A stretch of 51,550 nucleotides of DNA from contig NZ_QLIU01000027.1 in assembly GCF_003574425.1 (NCBI RefSeq), positions 1-51,550 of the forward strand, in the 5' to 3' direction. The DNA comes from Cysteiniphilum halobium (GTDB lineage: Bacteria > Pseudomonadota > Gammaproteobacteria > Francisellales > Francisellaceae). The position numbers and the translations under genes are program-made. Below the pieces are notes generated by a model that had not been told where the DNA came from, ran no database searches, and was given only the letters and a program-made list of their open reading frames with translations. Positions 7,573-17,496 of this stretch are shown piece after piece. The first letter of the stretch is position 1. Each line of letters begins with the position of its first letter.

Positions 7573-10428
7573 TTATTTATCTAATTTTAATGCTTTGGCA
7601 ACCAGCTCGCTCTGCTGCGCATGAAACAAAGATGGATAGCCTACCGCAGGCGCTGACGCTGCTTTTCTACCAACATAAGATAAATGCTGATCTTTATGCA
7701 ATACTTTACGCAATTCATGCTGAATCATCCACCAAGCGCCTTGATTTTCTGGCTCTTCTTGTGTCCAAACAATATCACTAACCGCCTCATACGGTGCAAG
7801 TACTTTTTCTAAATCGACCTGCGGGAATGGGTAAAGTTGCTCAATACGCACAATAGCAATATCTTTAATCGATTTCTCACTACGCTCTGCCAATAAATCA
7901 TAATAAACTTTACCTGAGCATAAAATTACGCGTGCCACTGATTTTGGCTCTATCTTTTCCACTTCAGCAATCACATTATAGAATTTTCCATTCGCCATTT
8001 CATCCAGCGTTGAATGCACCATCGGATGACGCAATAAACTCTTAGGTGACATTACAATCAATGGCTTGCGATATGGACGCAACATCTGACGACGTAGCAT
8101 ATGAAACAGTTGCGCAGGTGTCGTGGGTACACAGACCTGCATATTATCATATGCACACAACTGTAGAAAACGCTCTAGCCTTGCGGATGAATGCTCAGCC
8201 CCTTGACCTTCTTGACCATGCGGTAATAGCATCACAAGACCTGACAAAATACCCCACTTTTCTTCTGCTGCAGCAATAAACTGATCAATCACCACCTGTG
8301 CTGTATTAGCAAAATCACCAAATTGTGCTTCCCATAAAGTTAATGTTTGAGGTGCTGAGCAGCTATAACCATAATCAAAACCAAGTACAGCATATTCTGA
8401 TAAAATGGAATCAATAATATGGCATTGTACATCCTTATTAATGTGTTGTAACGGCGTATAATCTGGCAATGTCGTTTTACTGTAATCATAGTTATGCAAT
8501 ACTGCATGACGATGTGAAAACGTTCCACGCCCAGAATCTTCGCCTGACAACCGCACATTATAACCTTCAGCTAACAATGTGGCATAAGCCAAGTTTTCAG
8601 CAAAACCCCAGTTTCCTGGAATATCACCAGCTGCCATTTTAATGCGATCATCAATGGCTTTTTTAACCTGCGGTTGCAATGTCAAATCCTCTGGCAAAGT
8701 ATTTAAGGCTTTGGCAAGTGTTATTAATTTCTTTTTATCAACGCGTGTATCAACTGCTTGGTCCCATTTTTGATTGATATAAGGATGCCAATCAACAACA
8801 CATTTACTATGGCGTTCATGCTTGCCAGTGATAATATCAGCAACTACTTCACCTTTTTGTAAACGATCACGATACGCCTTAGCCATTTGATCGGCTTGCG
8901 CCTTTGAAACAACACCCTCATTTGCAAGCTTATCAGCATAAATAGCGCGCGTTGTTGGTAATTTTTTGATAATGCTGTACATCAATGGTTGTGTACCTGA
9001 TGGCTCATCTGCTTCGTTATGCCCATGACGACGATAGCATACCAAATCAATTACAATATCTTTGCCAAACATCATACGGTAATCCATCGCAAGTCCAGCA
9101 ACTCTTAACACAGCTTCAGGATCATCACCATTGACATGTAATATTGGTGCTTCTACGATTTTGGCAATATCAGTGCAATACAAACTACTGCGGTTATCTT
9201 GTTTTTTATCGGTAGTGAAGCCGACTTGGTTATTAATCACAATATGAATTGTACCACCTGTACCATAATATCGGGTTTGTGATAAAGCAAAGGTTTCCAT
9301 CACTACACCCTGACCACAAAATGCAGAATCACCATGAATTAAGATAGGTACAACCTTAGCATGGGGTTTTTCTTCATCAGTAAAGCAATCTTGTTTTGCC
9401 CTAACAGCACCCTCAACAACAGGATCAACTGTTTCCAAGTGTGACGGGTTAAAAGCAAGTGCCAAACGCAGCTCTTCTTTAGGTGTTTTATGCCAAGAAG
9501 CAAAGCCCATGTGATATTTCACATCCCCTGATAGAAATTTTTTATCCTGTGATCCTTCAAACTCTTTAAATAAATTCTCTGGTGATTTACCCATGATATT
9601 AACAAGTACGTTCAGACGTCCACGATGCGCCATGCCAAGACCAATCTCTTCAACAGAAACTTCACCTGCTTTATTAATCATCTCATTTAATGCAGGAATC
9701 ATCGACTCGCCCCCCTCTAATGAAAAACGCTTTTGCCCGACGTATTTCATGCCAAGGTATTTCTCTAAACCTTCCGCAGCCGTTAGCCGATCTAACAGCC
9801 AAGTTTTACGTTCAGCAGACAAATTAGGAATCTGTTTTTCAATACGCTGTCTAAGCCACATCTTCTCAGCCATATTGTTTAAATGCATAAATTCATAACC
9901 AATACTGCCAGTATAAACATGCTGCAATTTAGCAATGATGTCTTTAAGTGGTAATGCCTGATAATCAGAAAACACACCAACATTAAATTTTTCATTTAAA
10001 TTGTCCGCATTAAGCCCATGAAAATCAAGCTCAAGCTCAGGCGTGCCCTCCGGCTCCTTAATACCTAAAGGATCTAAGTGTGAAACCTTGTGACCAATAC
10101 TGCGATACATGTAAACAAGATCCATCACTGCCGAGAGCTTATTACCACCATCCGGATAATTACCCGAGTCAACGACCATACCTTCAGGTGTCGCCACAGC
10201 AAAGCGAAATGGATTTTTACTCAAAGCAACAAAATCTTCACGGACTTGCGCATGTGAGACTTCATGTTTATTGTCACGAATCGCGTCAAAATACTGGCGC
10301 CAACTACTATCTACTGAATTTGGGTCTTGTAAATAATCCTCATAAATAGCATCCAAGTATGCGCTACTACTACCAGATAGTTGCGAAGACTGCCACCATG
10401 AAGACATTGATTCTTGGGTTCCACTCAT
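7573..10428 (-). CDS. sucA: 2-oxoglutarate dehydrogenase E1 component
   Basis: Thiamine-diphosphate enzyme that decarboxylates 2-oxoglutarate and passes the succinyl group to the lipoyl arm of SucB. Length 951 aa against 933 in E. coli. The N-terminal segment (SSAYLDAIYEDYLQDP) is the typical E1o start that docks to E2. ThDP and active-site motifs are GDSAF (366-370), VINNQVGFTT (398-406 region) and HGHNEADEP (468-476). It lies between the sdh genes upstream and sucB downstream, as in E. coli, but a terminator stands between sdhB and sucA, so it may also have its own promoter. The gene appears intact. Confidence 0.96.
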   Translation of the reverse strand: MSGTQESMSSWWQSSQLSGSSSAYLDAIYEDYLQDPNSVDSSWRQYFDAIRDNKHEVSHAQVREDFVALSKNPFRFAVATPEGMVVDSGNYPDGGNKLSAVMDLVYMYRSIGHKVSHLDPLGIKEPEGTPELELDFHGLNADNLNEKFNVGVFSDYQALPLKDIIAKLQHVYTGSIGYEFMHLNNMAEKMWLRQRIEKQIPNLSAERKTWLLDRLTAAEGLEKYLGMKYVGQKRFSLEGGESMIPALNEMINKAGEVSVEEIGLGMAHRGRLNVLVNIMGKSPENLFKEFEGSQDKKFLSGDVKYHMGFASWHKTPKEELRLALAFNPSHLETVDPVVEGAVRAKQDCFTDEEKPHAKVVPILIHGDSAFCGQGVVMETFALSQTRYYGTGGTIHIVINNQVGFTTDKKQDNRSSLYCTDIAKIVEAPILHVNGDDPEAVLRVAGLAMDYRMMFGKDIVIDLVCYRRHGHNEADEPSGTQPLMYSIIKKLPTTRAIYADKLANEGVVSKAQADQMAKAYRDRLQKGEVVADIITGKHERHSKCVVDWHPYINQKWDQAVDTRVDKKKLITLAKALNTLPEDLTLQPQVKKAIDDRIKMAAGDIPGNWGFAENLAYATLLAEGYNVRLSGEDSGRGTFSHRHAVLHNYDYSKTTLPDYTPLQHINKDVQCHIIDSILSEYAVLGFDYGYSCSAPQTLTLWEAQFGDFANTAQVVIDQFIAAAEEKWGILSGLVMLLPHGQEGQGAEHSSARLERFLQLCAYDNMQVCVPTTPAQLFHMLRRQMLRPYRKPLIVMSPKSLLRHPMVHSTLDEMANGKFYNVIAEVEKIEPKSVARVILCSGKVYYDLLAERSEKSIKDIAIVRIEQLYPFPQVDLEKVLAPYEAVSDIVWTQEEPENQGAWWMIQHELRKVLHKDQHLSYVGRKAASAPAVGYPSLFHAQQSELVAKALKLDK

Positions 10429-10467
10429 AGTTTCTACTCTTTATACTTTTAAATTTTCTCTAGCTCA

Positions 10468-10495
10468 AACAAAAAAGCACTGGATTACAGCACTT
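10468..10495 (-). terminator. Rho-independent terminator after sdhB
   Basis: On the minus strand AAGTGCTG, a short loop and CAGTGCTT form an 8-bp stem (two G-T pairs), followed at once by TTTTTTGTTT. It begins 11 bases after the sdhB stop and precedes sucA, so it should end or attenuate transcription of sdhCDAB. Confidence 0.65.
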
Positions 10496-10505
10496 GATTG
10501 ATTCG

Positions 10506-11210
10506 TTATACGTTGTTTTTCAACATCATTGATCTGAGTTTACCAATCGCCTTAGTTGGGTTAAGCCCTTTTGGACAGACGCTAACGCAATTCATAATCG
10601 TACGGCATCTAAAGACGCTAAATGGATCTTGCAATGCATCTAAACGTTCTTGTGTTGCGCCATCACGTGAGTCAATCACAAAACGATAGGCTTGTAGTAA
10701 TCCTGATGGCCCAATGAATTTATCCGGATTCCACCAGAATGATGGGCATGAAGTTGTACAACACGCACATAATATACATTCATACAAACCATCAAGCTTG
10801 GCACGATCTTCTGGTGACTGTAGACGTTCTTTAACCGGTGTGTCACCTTCAGCTGGAATCAAATATGGCTTCACTTTCTCGTAGTTTTTATAAAATTGAT
10901 TCATATCAACAACCAAGTCACGAATGACTGGCAACCCAGGTAAAGGTTGTAGCTTGACCGGTTGTGATAACTCGCCAATTGAGGTAATGCATGCCAAACG
11001 GTTTTTACCATTGATATTCATACCATCCGAACCACAGACACCTTCACGACATGAGCGACGAACAGCAAGTGTTGGATCTTGTTGCTTAATGGATTCAATC
11101 GCTGTTAAAACTTTTGTCCCCTCATTCTCAACTGTCACGGTATAGTCTTTATAGTAAGGCTTACTATCGACTTCAGGATTATAACGATAAACTTTAAATT
11201 TAACTTCCAC
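10506..11210 (-). CDS. sdhB: Succinate dehydrogenase iron-sulfur subunit
   Basis: Carries electrons from the FAD of SdhA through three iron-sulfur clusters to ubiquinone at the SdhCD membrane anchor. 234 aa against 238 in E. coli. The 2Fe-2S ligands are C54, C59 and C74 (CREGVCGSDG, LAC). The ferredoxin-like part has C145-x2-C148-x2-C151-x3-C155, then C202, C208 and C212-P for the 3Fe-4S and 4Fe-4S centres. It follows sdhA after 10 bp and ends the operon before a terminator. Confidence 0.97.
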   Translation of the reverse strand: MEVKFKVYRYNPEVDSKPYYKDYTVTVENEGTKVLTAIESIKQQDPTLAVRRSCREGVCGSDGMNINGKNRLACITSIGELSQPVKLQPLPGLPVIRDLVVDMNQFYKNYEKVKPYLIPAEGDTPVKERLQSPEDRAKLDGLYECILCACCTTSCPSFWWNPDKFIGPSGLLQAYRFVIDSRDGATQERLDALQDPFSVFRCRTIMNCVSVCPKGLNPTKAIGKLRSMMLKNNV

Positions 11211-11220
11211 TGTTATCTCC

Positions 11221-13008
11221 TTAGTAGCTTCTTACTTTTGGTTGGAATGGTTCTAATTTTAATGGTTTCATATTCACTTCACGCGTCGATGGGCGATCCC
11301 CCTCTAAGAAATAAAGCGTATGCTTCAACCAATTTACATCATCACGCTCTGGATAGTCTTCACGTGAATGCGCACCACGCGACTCTTTTCGCGTCAATGC
11401 CAAGACAGCAGTTGCCATCGCAGTTTCCATAAGGTTATCCAACTCAAGCGCTTCGATTCTTGCGGTGTTGAAGACATGTGAGTGATCAGCTAACGATGCT
11501 TTTTGCACACGCTCACGTAATGACTTTAAACGCTCTAAACCATCTTGCATTTGTTGTTCTGTTCTAAACACTGAGAAGTCAACCTGCATCGCCTTTTGCA
11601 ATTCAGCACGCAACTCTGCAACCCCTTCACCGCCTTTGTTATTTTCCCAGCGGTTATAACGGATCATCGCTTGATCTAATGCTTCATCTGTTACGTCATG
11701 TTGTTGCATACCTGCACGCAATGCCTCTTCAGCATGCATGCCAGCAGCACGGCCAAATACCACTAAATCAAGTAAAGAATTTGAACCTAAGCGATTCGCA
11801 CCGTGCACAGAAACGCTGGCACACTCGCCAACGGCATATAAACCATCGATGACGACATCTTCGCCACTGGCATTTTGTGTCAATGCTTGGCCATATTTAT
11901 TAGTCGGAATTCCCCCCATCATATAATGACAAGTTGGTACCACAGGAATCGGGGCTTTTAAAGGATCGACACCAGCAAATGTCATCGCTAATTCACGAAT
12001 GCCTGGTAGGCGCTCTTTAATGACACTTTCATCCAAGTGTGTCAAGTCTAAATGCACGCAATCAACGCCAGCAAATTTGAGTCCTCTGCCTTCGTTAATC
12101 TCTTGTTGAGATGCTCGTGACACCACATCACGTGACGCCAAATCTTTTGCATTTGGTGCATAGCGCTCCATAAAACGCTCACCATTTTTATTACGCAAAA
12201 CACCACCTTCACCACGGCAACCTTCGGTGACTAAAACACCAGCACCTGCAATACCCGTTGGATGGAATTGCCAAAACTCCATATCTTGTAATGGAATACC
12301 GGCTCTTAATGCCATGCCAACACCATCACCGGTATTGATATGCGCATTGGTGCTTGATTCATAAATGCGTCCTGCACCACCTGTGGCTAAAATTGTGACT
12401 TTTGACTGAAAGAAAACAATTTCACCACTTTCCATATTCATTGCCAAAACACCGGCAATAGCGTGTTCTGAAGACTTTACTAAATCAAGGGCATACCACT
12501 CGTTAAAGAATTTCGTTTCATGCTTTAAATTACCTTGATAAAGGGTATGCAGTAACGCATGCCCCGTTCTATCAGAAGCAGCACACGTTCTTTTAGCAAT
12601 ATTACCCACATCATAATTACGTGACATCCCACCAAAAGCGCGCTGGTAAATCTTGCCATTTTCTAAACGTGAAAACGGCATACCCATATGCTCAAGCTCA
12701 ATAATTGCTTGTGGTGCATTTTCACACATAAACTCAATTGCTTCCTGATCACCGATGTAGTCAGAACCTTTTACCGTATCATAGGTATGCCATTTCCAAT
12801 CATCTGATGGCAAACCATCATCATATTCAACATTACCTAATGCCGCGGCAATTCCACCTTGCGCTGATACAGTGTGCGAGCGCGTTGGAAATACTTTTGA
12901 AATCGCGGCGGTTTTAAACCCAGACTGCGCCAATTGAAATGCCGCTTGCATGCCAGCACCACCGGCACCAACAACGATTGCATCAAATTGTTGTACTGCA
13001 ATTTTCAT
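11221..13008 (-). CDS. sdhA: Succinate dehydrogenase flavoprotein subunit
   Basis: Oxidises succinate to fumarate with covalently bound FAD. The dinucleotide fold [12 protein letters not shown] is at the N-terminus. The flavin-linked histidine lies in [11 protein letters not shown], and HPTG and the catalytic arginine region ([13 protein letters not shown]) follow. A GTG at 13017 would add three residues, but it overlaps the AAGGGG ribosome site. Starting at ATG 13008 gives an 8-base spacer and places the flavin histidine at 45, exactly as in E. coli SdhA, so I chose it (595 aa). It follows sdhD after 12 bp. The gene is intact. Confidence 0.97.
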   Translation of the reverse strand: MKIAVQQFDAIVVGAGGAGMQAAFQLAQSGFKTAAISKVFPTRSHTVSAQGGIAAALGNVEYDDGLPSDDWKWHTYDTVKGSDYIGDQEAIEFMCENAPQAIIELEHMGMPFSRLENGKIYQRAFGGMSRNYDVGNIAKRTCAASDRTGHALLHTLYQGNLKHETKFFNEWYALDLVKSSEHAIAGVLAMNMESGEIVFFQSKVTILATGGAGRIYESSTNAHINTGDGVGMALRAGIPLQDMEFWQFHPTGIAGAGVLVTEGCRGEGGVLRNKNGERFMERYAPNAKDLASRDVVSRASQQEINEGRGLKFAGVDCVHLDLTHLDESVIKERLPGIRELAMTFAGVDPLKAPIPVVPTCHYMMGGIPTNKYGQALTQNASGEDVVIDGLYAVGECASVSVHGANRLGSNSLLDLVVFGRAAGMHAEEALRAGMQQHDVTDEALDQAMIRYNRWENNKGGEGVAELRAELQKAMQVDFSVFRTEQQMQDGLERLKSLRERVQKASLADHSHVFNTARIEALELDNLMETAMATAVLALTRKESRGAHSREDYPERDDVNWLKHTLYFLEGDRPSTREVNMKPLKLEPFQPKVRSY

Positions 13009-13020
13009 TATCGCCACCCC

Positions 13021-13362
13021 TTAAAACAAAATACAAATAAGCCAAATAAAACACATCAAATAACCGACAATTGCCGCTACTTGCAAAAAACCACGAATGC
13101 ATGCGCATTTCACATAATCGGTAAAAATTGTCCACATACCAATCCATGCATGCGCCATTAATGACAAAAATGCTAAGATAGTAAATATTTTCACCCAAGT
13201 ATTTTGAAAGATCGCAAGCCACGTATGATATGAACCATCATCCGATAGGGATAAGACAACGATCACCACGAATATCGCATACAACATAATAATAATTGCC
13301 GTAACACGCTGTAATAACCAGTCTTTCAAGCCAGAACGTGTACATGAAGTTACATTACCCAT
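13021..13362 (-). CDS. sdhD: Succinate dehydrogenase membrane anchor subunit D
   Basis: Small integral membrane protein that with SdhC holds haem b and the ubiquinone site. I start it at ATG 13362 (MGNVTSCTRSGLKDW, 113 aa), which overlaps the sdhC end by 13 bp. A longer frame starting at 13437 would only read sdhC out of frame. Three transmembrane helices are visible (AIIIMLYAIFVVIVVL, FTILAFLSLMAHAWIG, FLQVAAIVGYLMCFIW). The histidine in LMAHAWIGMW fits the haem-ligand position of the family. Function follows from the motif and operon position. Confidence 0.9.
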   Translation of the reverse strand: MGNVTSCTRSGLKDWLLQRVTAIIIMLYAIFVVIVVLSLSDDGSYHTWLAIFQNTWVKIFTILAFLSLMAHAWIGMWTIFTDYVKCACIRGFLQVAAIVGYLMCFIWLICILF

Positions 13363-13739
13363 AACCAAAGCCCCCAGAAAATCGTTACCAATACGCCTAA
13401 CACTAAAACCACGATTGAAGAAGCTTGAGCCACACACATTTCTTCACCAAAACCTAAATCCATAATCAAGTGGCGAATACCCGCAATCACGTGATATGAC
13501 ACGGCAGATATAAAAATCCACACAACAATACTCCATGCAGAATGAACTAATAAGTTCTGCACATAATAAAAGTCGCTACCACAGCGCATTGATAAACTAA
13601 ATCCCCATAACAAAAACGGCAATAGTACGACCATTAATACACCTGTAATCCGGTGAATAATCGAGCTTATTGCAGTAATAGGGAACGAATAGGACTTAAT
13701 TGAGCCAAGCCCTATATTTCGTGGTCCTTGATGTTTCAT
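13350..13739 (-). CDS. sdhC: Succinate dehydrogenase cytochrome b556 subunit C
   Basis: Membrane anchor subunit, 129 aa, first gene of sdhCDAB. The N-terminus (RNIGLGSIKSYSFPITAISSIIHRITGV) matches the SdhC pattern in which S and R of the SIxHRITG motif contribute to quinone binding. Three transmembrane helices follow. The haem-ligand histidine is probably in YHVIAGIRHLIMDLG. ATG at 13739 has a good ribosome site (GGAGAAAG) upstream. A likely promoter lies about 55 bp upstream. Confidence 0.93.
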   Translation of the reverse strand: MKHQGPRNIGLGSIKSYSFPITAISSIIHRITGVLMVVLLPFLLWGFSLSMRCGSDFYYVQNLLVHSAWSIVVWIFISAVSYHVIAGIRHLIMDLGFGEEMCVAQASSIVVLVLGVLVTIFWGLWLWVM

Positions 13740-13792
13740 TGCTTTCTCCTGCTTATCAAGAAATTTAACGTGTTAAACACAAAATCTTGCGT

Positions 13793-13798
13793 ATTCTA
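13793..13798 (-). promoter_or_regulatory. Candidate sdh operon promoter, extended -10
   Basis: On the minus strand the sequence TATGCTAGAATACG contains TGCTAGAAT, an extended -10 box. It lies 54 bases before the sdhC ATG. No good -35 box is visible 17 bases upstream, which fits the extended type. The 221-bp gap between sdhC and holC holds no gene. Confidence 0.4.
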
Positions 13799-13960
13799 GC
13801 ATAAATAAATTGAAGTGCTACCGTGAAGAAGCAAGCAAGCGGAATTAATCCAAACTCAGCAAAAAAATGTATTAAATTCAAACATCTTATATATTTTTAA
13901 ATATCACTTCATTTAATAAATTTCAATTTGATAAAGTTTGAAAGACTTACCATCAACTTC

Positions 13961-14392
13961 TTATAATTTCTGCACATTAACCACAAATCCCTGTTGTTGT
14001 AACGTTTTATAATAACGTCTTGAAGCCTGTAGCCTTGAAGGCTCTTGATCAACAATTTTCACTAAATGCTTCAGCTCATTATTAGCGGGCATATTATTCA
14101 ACGTTAAATCAATCAATATGTTTTTATTAACACCCGTAACAGAAGTTGGCTCACTAATAAGCACTACCGGTAGCTTTGCATAGTCTTGCGACACCTCAGC
14201 CATGTAAGCATGGGGCAAAAATTCATCATCGCCATCAAACCATAATCTAGCGTCTAACTCCTGACACAATGCATCTTCTGCATAGACTGCAACAGTTTTA
14301 CCATTCTCATAATATGATTTAACTTGCACGCTAACAAACTGATAAAAACGCTCATCATCTTGACTAGGCAATATAAAAAAATCTATATTCAA
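13961..14392 (-). CDS. holC: DNA polymerase III chi subunit
   Basis: Chi subunit of the clamp loader; it links the polymerase III holoenzyme to single-strand binding protein. 143 aa from TTG at 14392, which has AAGGG nine bases upstream; an upstream TTG at 14401 has no room for a ribosome site. Family features visible are the N-terminal beta-strand FFILPS, FYQF, KTVAVYAEDALCQELDARLWF and the DEFLPH motif, then PVVLIS and a C-terminal YYKTLQQQGF helix, matching E. coli HolC in order. The usual neighbours pepA and valS are not here. Identification rests on motif order rather than strong identity. Confidence 0.8.
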   Translation of the reverse strand: MNIDFFILPSQDDERFYQFVSVQVKSYYENGKTVAVYAEDALCQELDARLWFDGDDEFLPHAYMAEVSQDYAKLPVVLISEPTSVTGVNKNILIDLTLNNMPANNELKHLVKIVDQEPSRLQASRRYYKTLQQQGFVVNVQKL

Positions 14393-14541
14393 AAAAACCA
14401 ACCCTTAGCATTTATTGCACCCTGAGCATAAGTTAACGGTGGTGCTTGGAAATGCATATACTTATAAAAACTCAGCCAACACTTGCATAATATACTGCCC
14501 ACAAAACATTTTACGAGCGGTATATATATTAACCACTAAAG

Positions 14542-14982
14542 TTATTCAGGATAAAATTCATCATCTAATACCTGATTAAAACTATAACGACAGACCTCCG
14601 GCACTTCAGCTTTTTTAGGATCAATGCCTGTCTCATTTTCAAAGTCCAATAATGCTAACTTATAAGACTTAGGAAGTGTTTCATCAATTTTACTTTTCAA
14701 GCTAGGATTATCCTGTATGAGATCCTTCAAGTCATCCCTTTGCGCAATAATCGTATTTTCCCAACTTCTACTTCTATAAGAAGGTTGATACTGCCACTTA
14801 AGCAGATGCACTAAAAGAACACGCAGCCTACTTTTTAATGCATGCTTTTGACTTGCGCCCATACTTTCTAACTCCTCTGTTAAGTGCTCAATATCAACCT
14901 TATTAAATGCTTTAGCTCTTAGCGCTTGAACAGTCTGAATCGTCCAAGCATAAAAATCTCTTTCATAAAGTGTCTTTGCCAT
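14542..14982 (-). CDS. DUF29 family protein
   Basis: 146-aa soluble, mostly helical protein of the DUF29 family, recognised by the opening LYERDFYAWTIQTVQALRA, the DIEHLTEELESMG segment and the LLVHLLKWQYQP stretch followed by SRSWENTI. The biochemical role of the family is unknown. It stands alone with about 140 bp downstream and 230 bp upstream lacking other genes. DUF29 genes are often found as mobile or accessory genes, so recent gain is possible, but nothing in the sequence proves it. Confidence 0.85.
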   Translation of the reverse strand: MAKTLYERDFYAWTIQTVQALRAKAFNKVDIEHLTEELESMGASQKHALKSRLRVLLVHLLKWQYQPSYRSRSWENTIIAQRDDLKDLIQDNPSLKSKIDETLPKSYKLALLDFENETGIDPKKAEVPEVCRYSFNQVLDDEFYPE

Positions 14983-15215
14983 ATTGATAACTCCAAACTT
15001 AGGTTAAATATTAACATACCTCCCGCAAAGTGATTCACAAGCGGTATTAAGCATCATAAAAATGCTAGCAGAAACGAGGGTTAATAGCCAATCATTATCC
15101 ACATATAGCTATTCCATTTATACTTTAGTAATGAATCAAGAACAAGTTGTGCTTTGATTTATGCTTAGTCAACCCTTACCCAATGAAAACAGGTGAGAAT
15201 ATCGTCACCATCATT

Positions 15216-15914
15216 CTATTTCAAAAAATACTCTGAGCTCACCACAACACGAACCAGTTTATAGGGGTCGGCATCTCCATAAGAAGCATCTTGATTGCTG
15301 ATAGTAAATGCACCTTGTGATGCTTGACGAATGCTGCCTAAGGCGGTTTGTGCATTTTTGGCAAATTGTAATGCTGCTGTTTTAGCATTCTGTGTAGCAT
15401 CTTCAAGCATCTTTGGCTTAATGCTATTAAGACCTGTATATTTATAGGCGACATTGCTACTACTAACAACAACACCTTTGGCAACCAAATCACTAGTTTT
15501 TTGTGCTAGGCCTTGCACTAAATCAACTTTATCTGTCGTGATCGTCATACTGCCATAAGCACTATAATTTGAGGTATTGACCTGATCTTTGCTATGAGTA
15601 TTTTGGTTTAATGAAATACTGCCATACTGCAGCGCCTTAGCATCAATACCTGATTGACGCACAAAGTTTTTTACCGCTAATTGATCTTGATCAACCTTTT
15701 GGTAAACCTCTTTTAAGCTGTTGGCATTAACCGTGTAACTGATACTCCAAATCGCTTTATCAGACTTAACAACTTTTTCTGCCAATCCTTTAACTGCGAC
15801 ATAACGATTAAAGGAGTGAAAGTTTAAAATTCCATAGGAGATAAAACCACCGGCTAACGCCATGCCAACACCAATGCTTAAATAACCAAAAAATTTAGCT
15901 TTATTATCTATCAT
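15216..15914 (-). CDS. SIMPL (DUF541) domain protein, membrane anchored
   Basis: 232-aa protein with one N-terminal transmembrane segment (FFGYLSIGVGMALAGGFISYGI) acting as an uncleaved anchor, then a periplasmic SIMPL/DUF541 domain. Family marks are VKGLAEKVVKSDKAIW near 40-56, the Q-rich strand ALQYGSISLNQNT, and DATQNAKTAALQFAKNA near the C-terminus. Members have been linked to oxidative stress and membrane functions, but no reaction is known. It is the last gene of the aroA-to-SIMPL run, 33 bp after ansA. The weak stem GGTGA/TCACC at 15191-15208 lies just downstream. Confidence 0.85.
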   Translation of the reverse strand: MIDNKAKFFGYLSIGVGMALAGGFISYGILNFHSFNRYVAVKGLAEKVVKSDKAIWSISYTVNANSLKEVYQKVDQDQLAVKNFVRQSGIDAKALQYGSISLNQNTHSKDQVNTSNYSAYGSMTITTDKVDLVQGLAQKTSDLVAKGVVVSSSNVAYKYTGLNSIKPKMLEDATQNAKTAALQFAKNAQTALGSIRQASQGAFTISNQDASYGDADPYKLVRVVVSSEYFLK

Positions 15915-15947
15915 TACCTTTTTGCTCCATCAACTTCGTTAAATATT

Positions 15948-16985
15948 TCATAGCGTTATTTCTCCTCGCAAATCTTTATGTAATGCCAATTTCACTTCGT
16001 CTTGTGTTAGTCCCGGAATACTCAAAAGATAAAAAAGTTTCGTTAATGCCGCCTCATCGGTCATATCATGCCCTGAAATAACACCAGCTTTGACAAGCCC
16101 AACACCTGCCTCATACGCTCCCATCTTAACACTACCCTTTAAGCATTGTGTACAATTAATGATAATCACACCACGCTGACACGCTTCAATAAGCTCATGC
16201 AAAATTTCAGGTGAGTTCATAATATTACCTGCTCCATAAGTCTTAAGAATCAAACCCTGCAATGGTGGTTGTAATACTTTTTTTAGGATATTTGCATCCA
16301 TCCCGGGGAAAATTGACAAGACAGCAATCTTAGGCACTCCTAAGGTTTTAAATTCAATTTCAGCGGGTTTATTGTAATCACTAGGGTATAGATAGGCTTC
16401 ATTTAATTCAATATCAATACCCACCTGCCCTAATACCGGATAATTAGGTGAATTAAATGCATCCATACCTGATGCATTAACCTTAACCGAGCGATTACCT
16501 CGTAATAACTGCTTATTAAAATACACACAAACCTCAGCAATACGTTTATCTGTTGCCAAAATCAAACTATGCAAGATGTTATCAGATGCATCTGATCTTA
16601 GCTCAGAAATAGGAATCTGTGATCCTGTACAAATTACCGGTTTATTTAAGTTTTTTAACATAAACGATAGACTTGATGCAGTATATGCTAATGTGTCCGT
16701 ACCATGCAGCACTACAAAGCCATCATATTTTTCATAGTGATTGACAATATCCAATGCAATGGTGATCCAATCTTCTGGCTTGATATTTGCTGAGTCAATC
16801 AACTGTGGATACTCATTGATCTCAAAGTCAGGCACATCATTATGATAAAAATCTTTAATCGTTTTAATTTTATCCAATAGATACCCTTGCTTTGGTGCAT
16901 AGCCTTGATCAGTTTTGACCATACCAATCGTGCCACCGGTATAGATCACATAGATCTTCTTATCTTTAATGGATTTCACGCGCAC
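15948..16985 (-). CDS. ansA: Type I L-asparaginase
   Basis: Cytoplasmic enzyme hydrolysing L-asparagine to aspartate and ammonia. 345 aa, no signal peptide, which suits the type I enzyme. The catalytic threonine is T19 in [10 protein letters not shown] and the second triad is in [12 protein letters not shown] (T97-D98). It starts with GTG at 16985 and overlaps the end of rnhA by 20 bp, so the two are likely translated from one message. The sequence ends with the C-terminal small domain and looks complete. Confidence 0.9.
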   Translation of the reverse strand: MRVKSIKDKKIYVIYTGGTIGMVKTDQGYAPKQGYLLDKIKTIKDFYHNDVPDFEINEYPQLIDSANIKPEDWITIALDIVNHYEKYDGFVVLHGTDTLAYTASSLSFMLKNLNKPVICTGSQIPISELRSDASDNILHSLILATDKRIAEVCVYFNKQLLRGNRSVKVNASGMDAFNSPNYPVLGQVGIDIELNEAYLYPSDYNKPAEIEFKTLGVPKIAVLSIFPGMDANILKKVLQPPLQGLILKTYGAGNIMNSPEILHELIEACQRGVIIINCTQCLKGSVKMGAYEAGVGLVKAGVISGHDMTDEAALTKLFYLLSIPGLTQDEVKLALHKDLRGEITL

Positions 16986-17463
16986 GATGCGTCACCCCTT
17001 TATTAGCTAATTCATCGGCACGTTCATTCAATGGATGCCCATTATGCCCTTTAACCCAACACCATTTCACCTGATGCTTACGACGCAACTGATCAAGCAT
17101 CTGCCATAAGTCCTGATTCTTTACTGACTGCTTATTTGCGGTTTTCCAACCACGCTGTATCCAATTATCAAGCCACTCACTGACACCTTGCTGAACATAT
17201 TTTGAGTCAGTGTAAAGCTCAACATCACAAGACCCTTTTAGCAATTGTAATGCTTCAATGGCAGCAAATAGCTCCATACGGTTATTGGTTGTATTGTCTT
17301 CACCACCATAGATTTCTTTAATTTTGCCTTTGTATTGTAAGATCGCCCCCCAGCCACCACGCCCAGGGTTACCCTTACAAGCCCCATCAGTATAAATCAC
17401 AACTTTCTTGGCTTGCCCTAGCTTTTTTACTTTTTGTTCTTCTTGCTCGTTTTGTCTATTCAT
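16966..17463 (-). CDS. rnhA: Ribonuclease HI
   Basis: Degrades the RNA strand of RNA-DNA hybrids. 165 aa; the first 18 residues ([18 protein letters not shown]) are an extra charged leader compared with E. coli RNase HI (155 aa). The catalytic residues are D26 in [13 protein letters not shown]64 in [11 protein letters not shown]86 in LYTDSKYV and D150 in [11 protein letters not shown], with H140 in VKGHNGHP. It lies next to a yafS-like methyltransferase gene, as in enterobacteria, and overlaps ansA. Confidence 0.96.
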   Translation of the reverse strand: MNRQNEQEEQKVKKLGQAKKVVIYTDGACKGNPGRGGWGAILQYKGKIKEIYGGEDNTTNNRMELFAAIEALQLLKGSCDVELYTDSKYVQQGVSEWLDNWIQRGWKTANKQSVKNQDLWQMLDQLRRKHQVKWCWVKGHNGHPLNERADELANKGVTHRAREIH

Positions 17464-17496
17464 CTGTTTCGTTTTATCTACTTTTCTTAACTTTCA

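Noticed and set aside
13363-13437. Longer sdhD start adding 25 residues
   Set aside because: This stretch is the sdhC coding sequence read in another frame; MGNVTSCTRSG at 13362 is the family-like start.
14402-15215. DUF29 gene flanked by GCGGTAT motifs as a possible mobile cassette
   Set aside because: The shared piece is under 10 bp and the flanks do not otherwise match, so it is within chance in AT-rich DNA.
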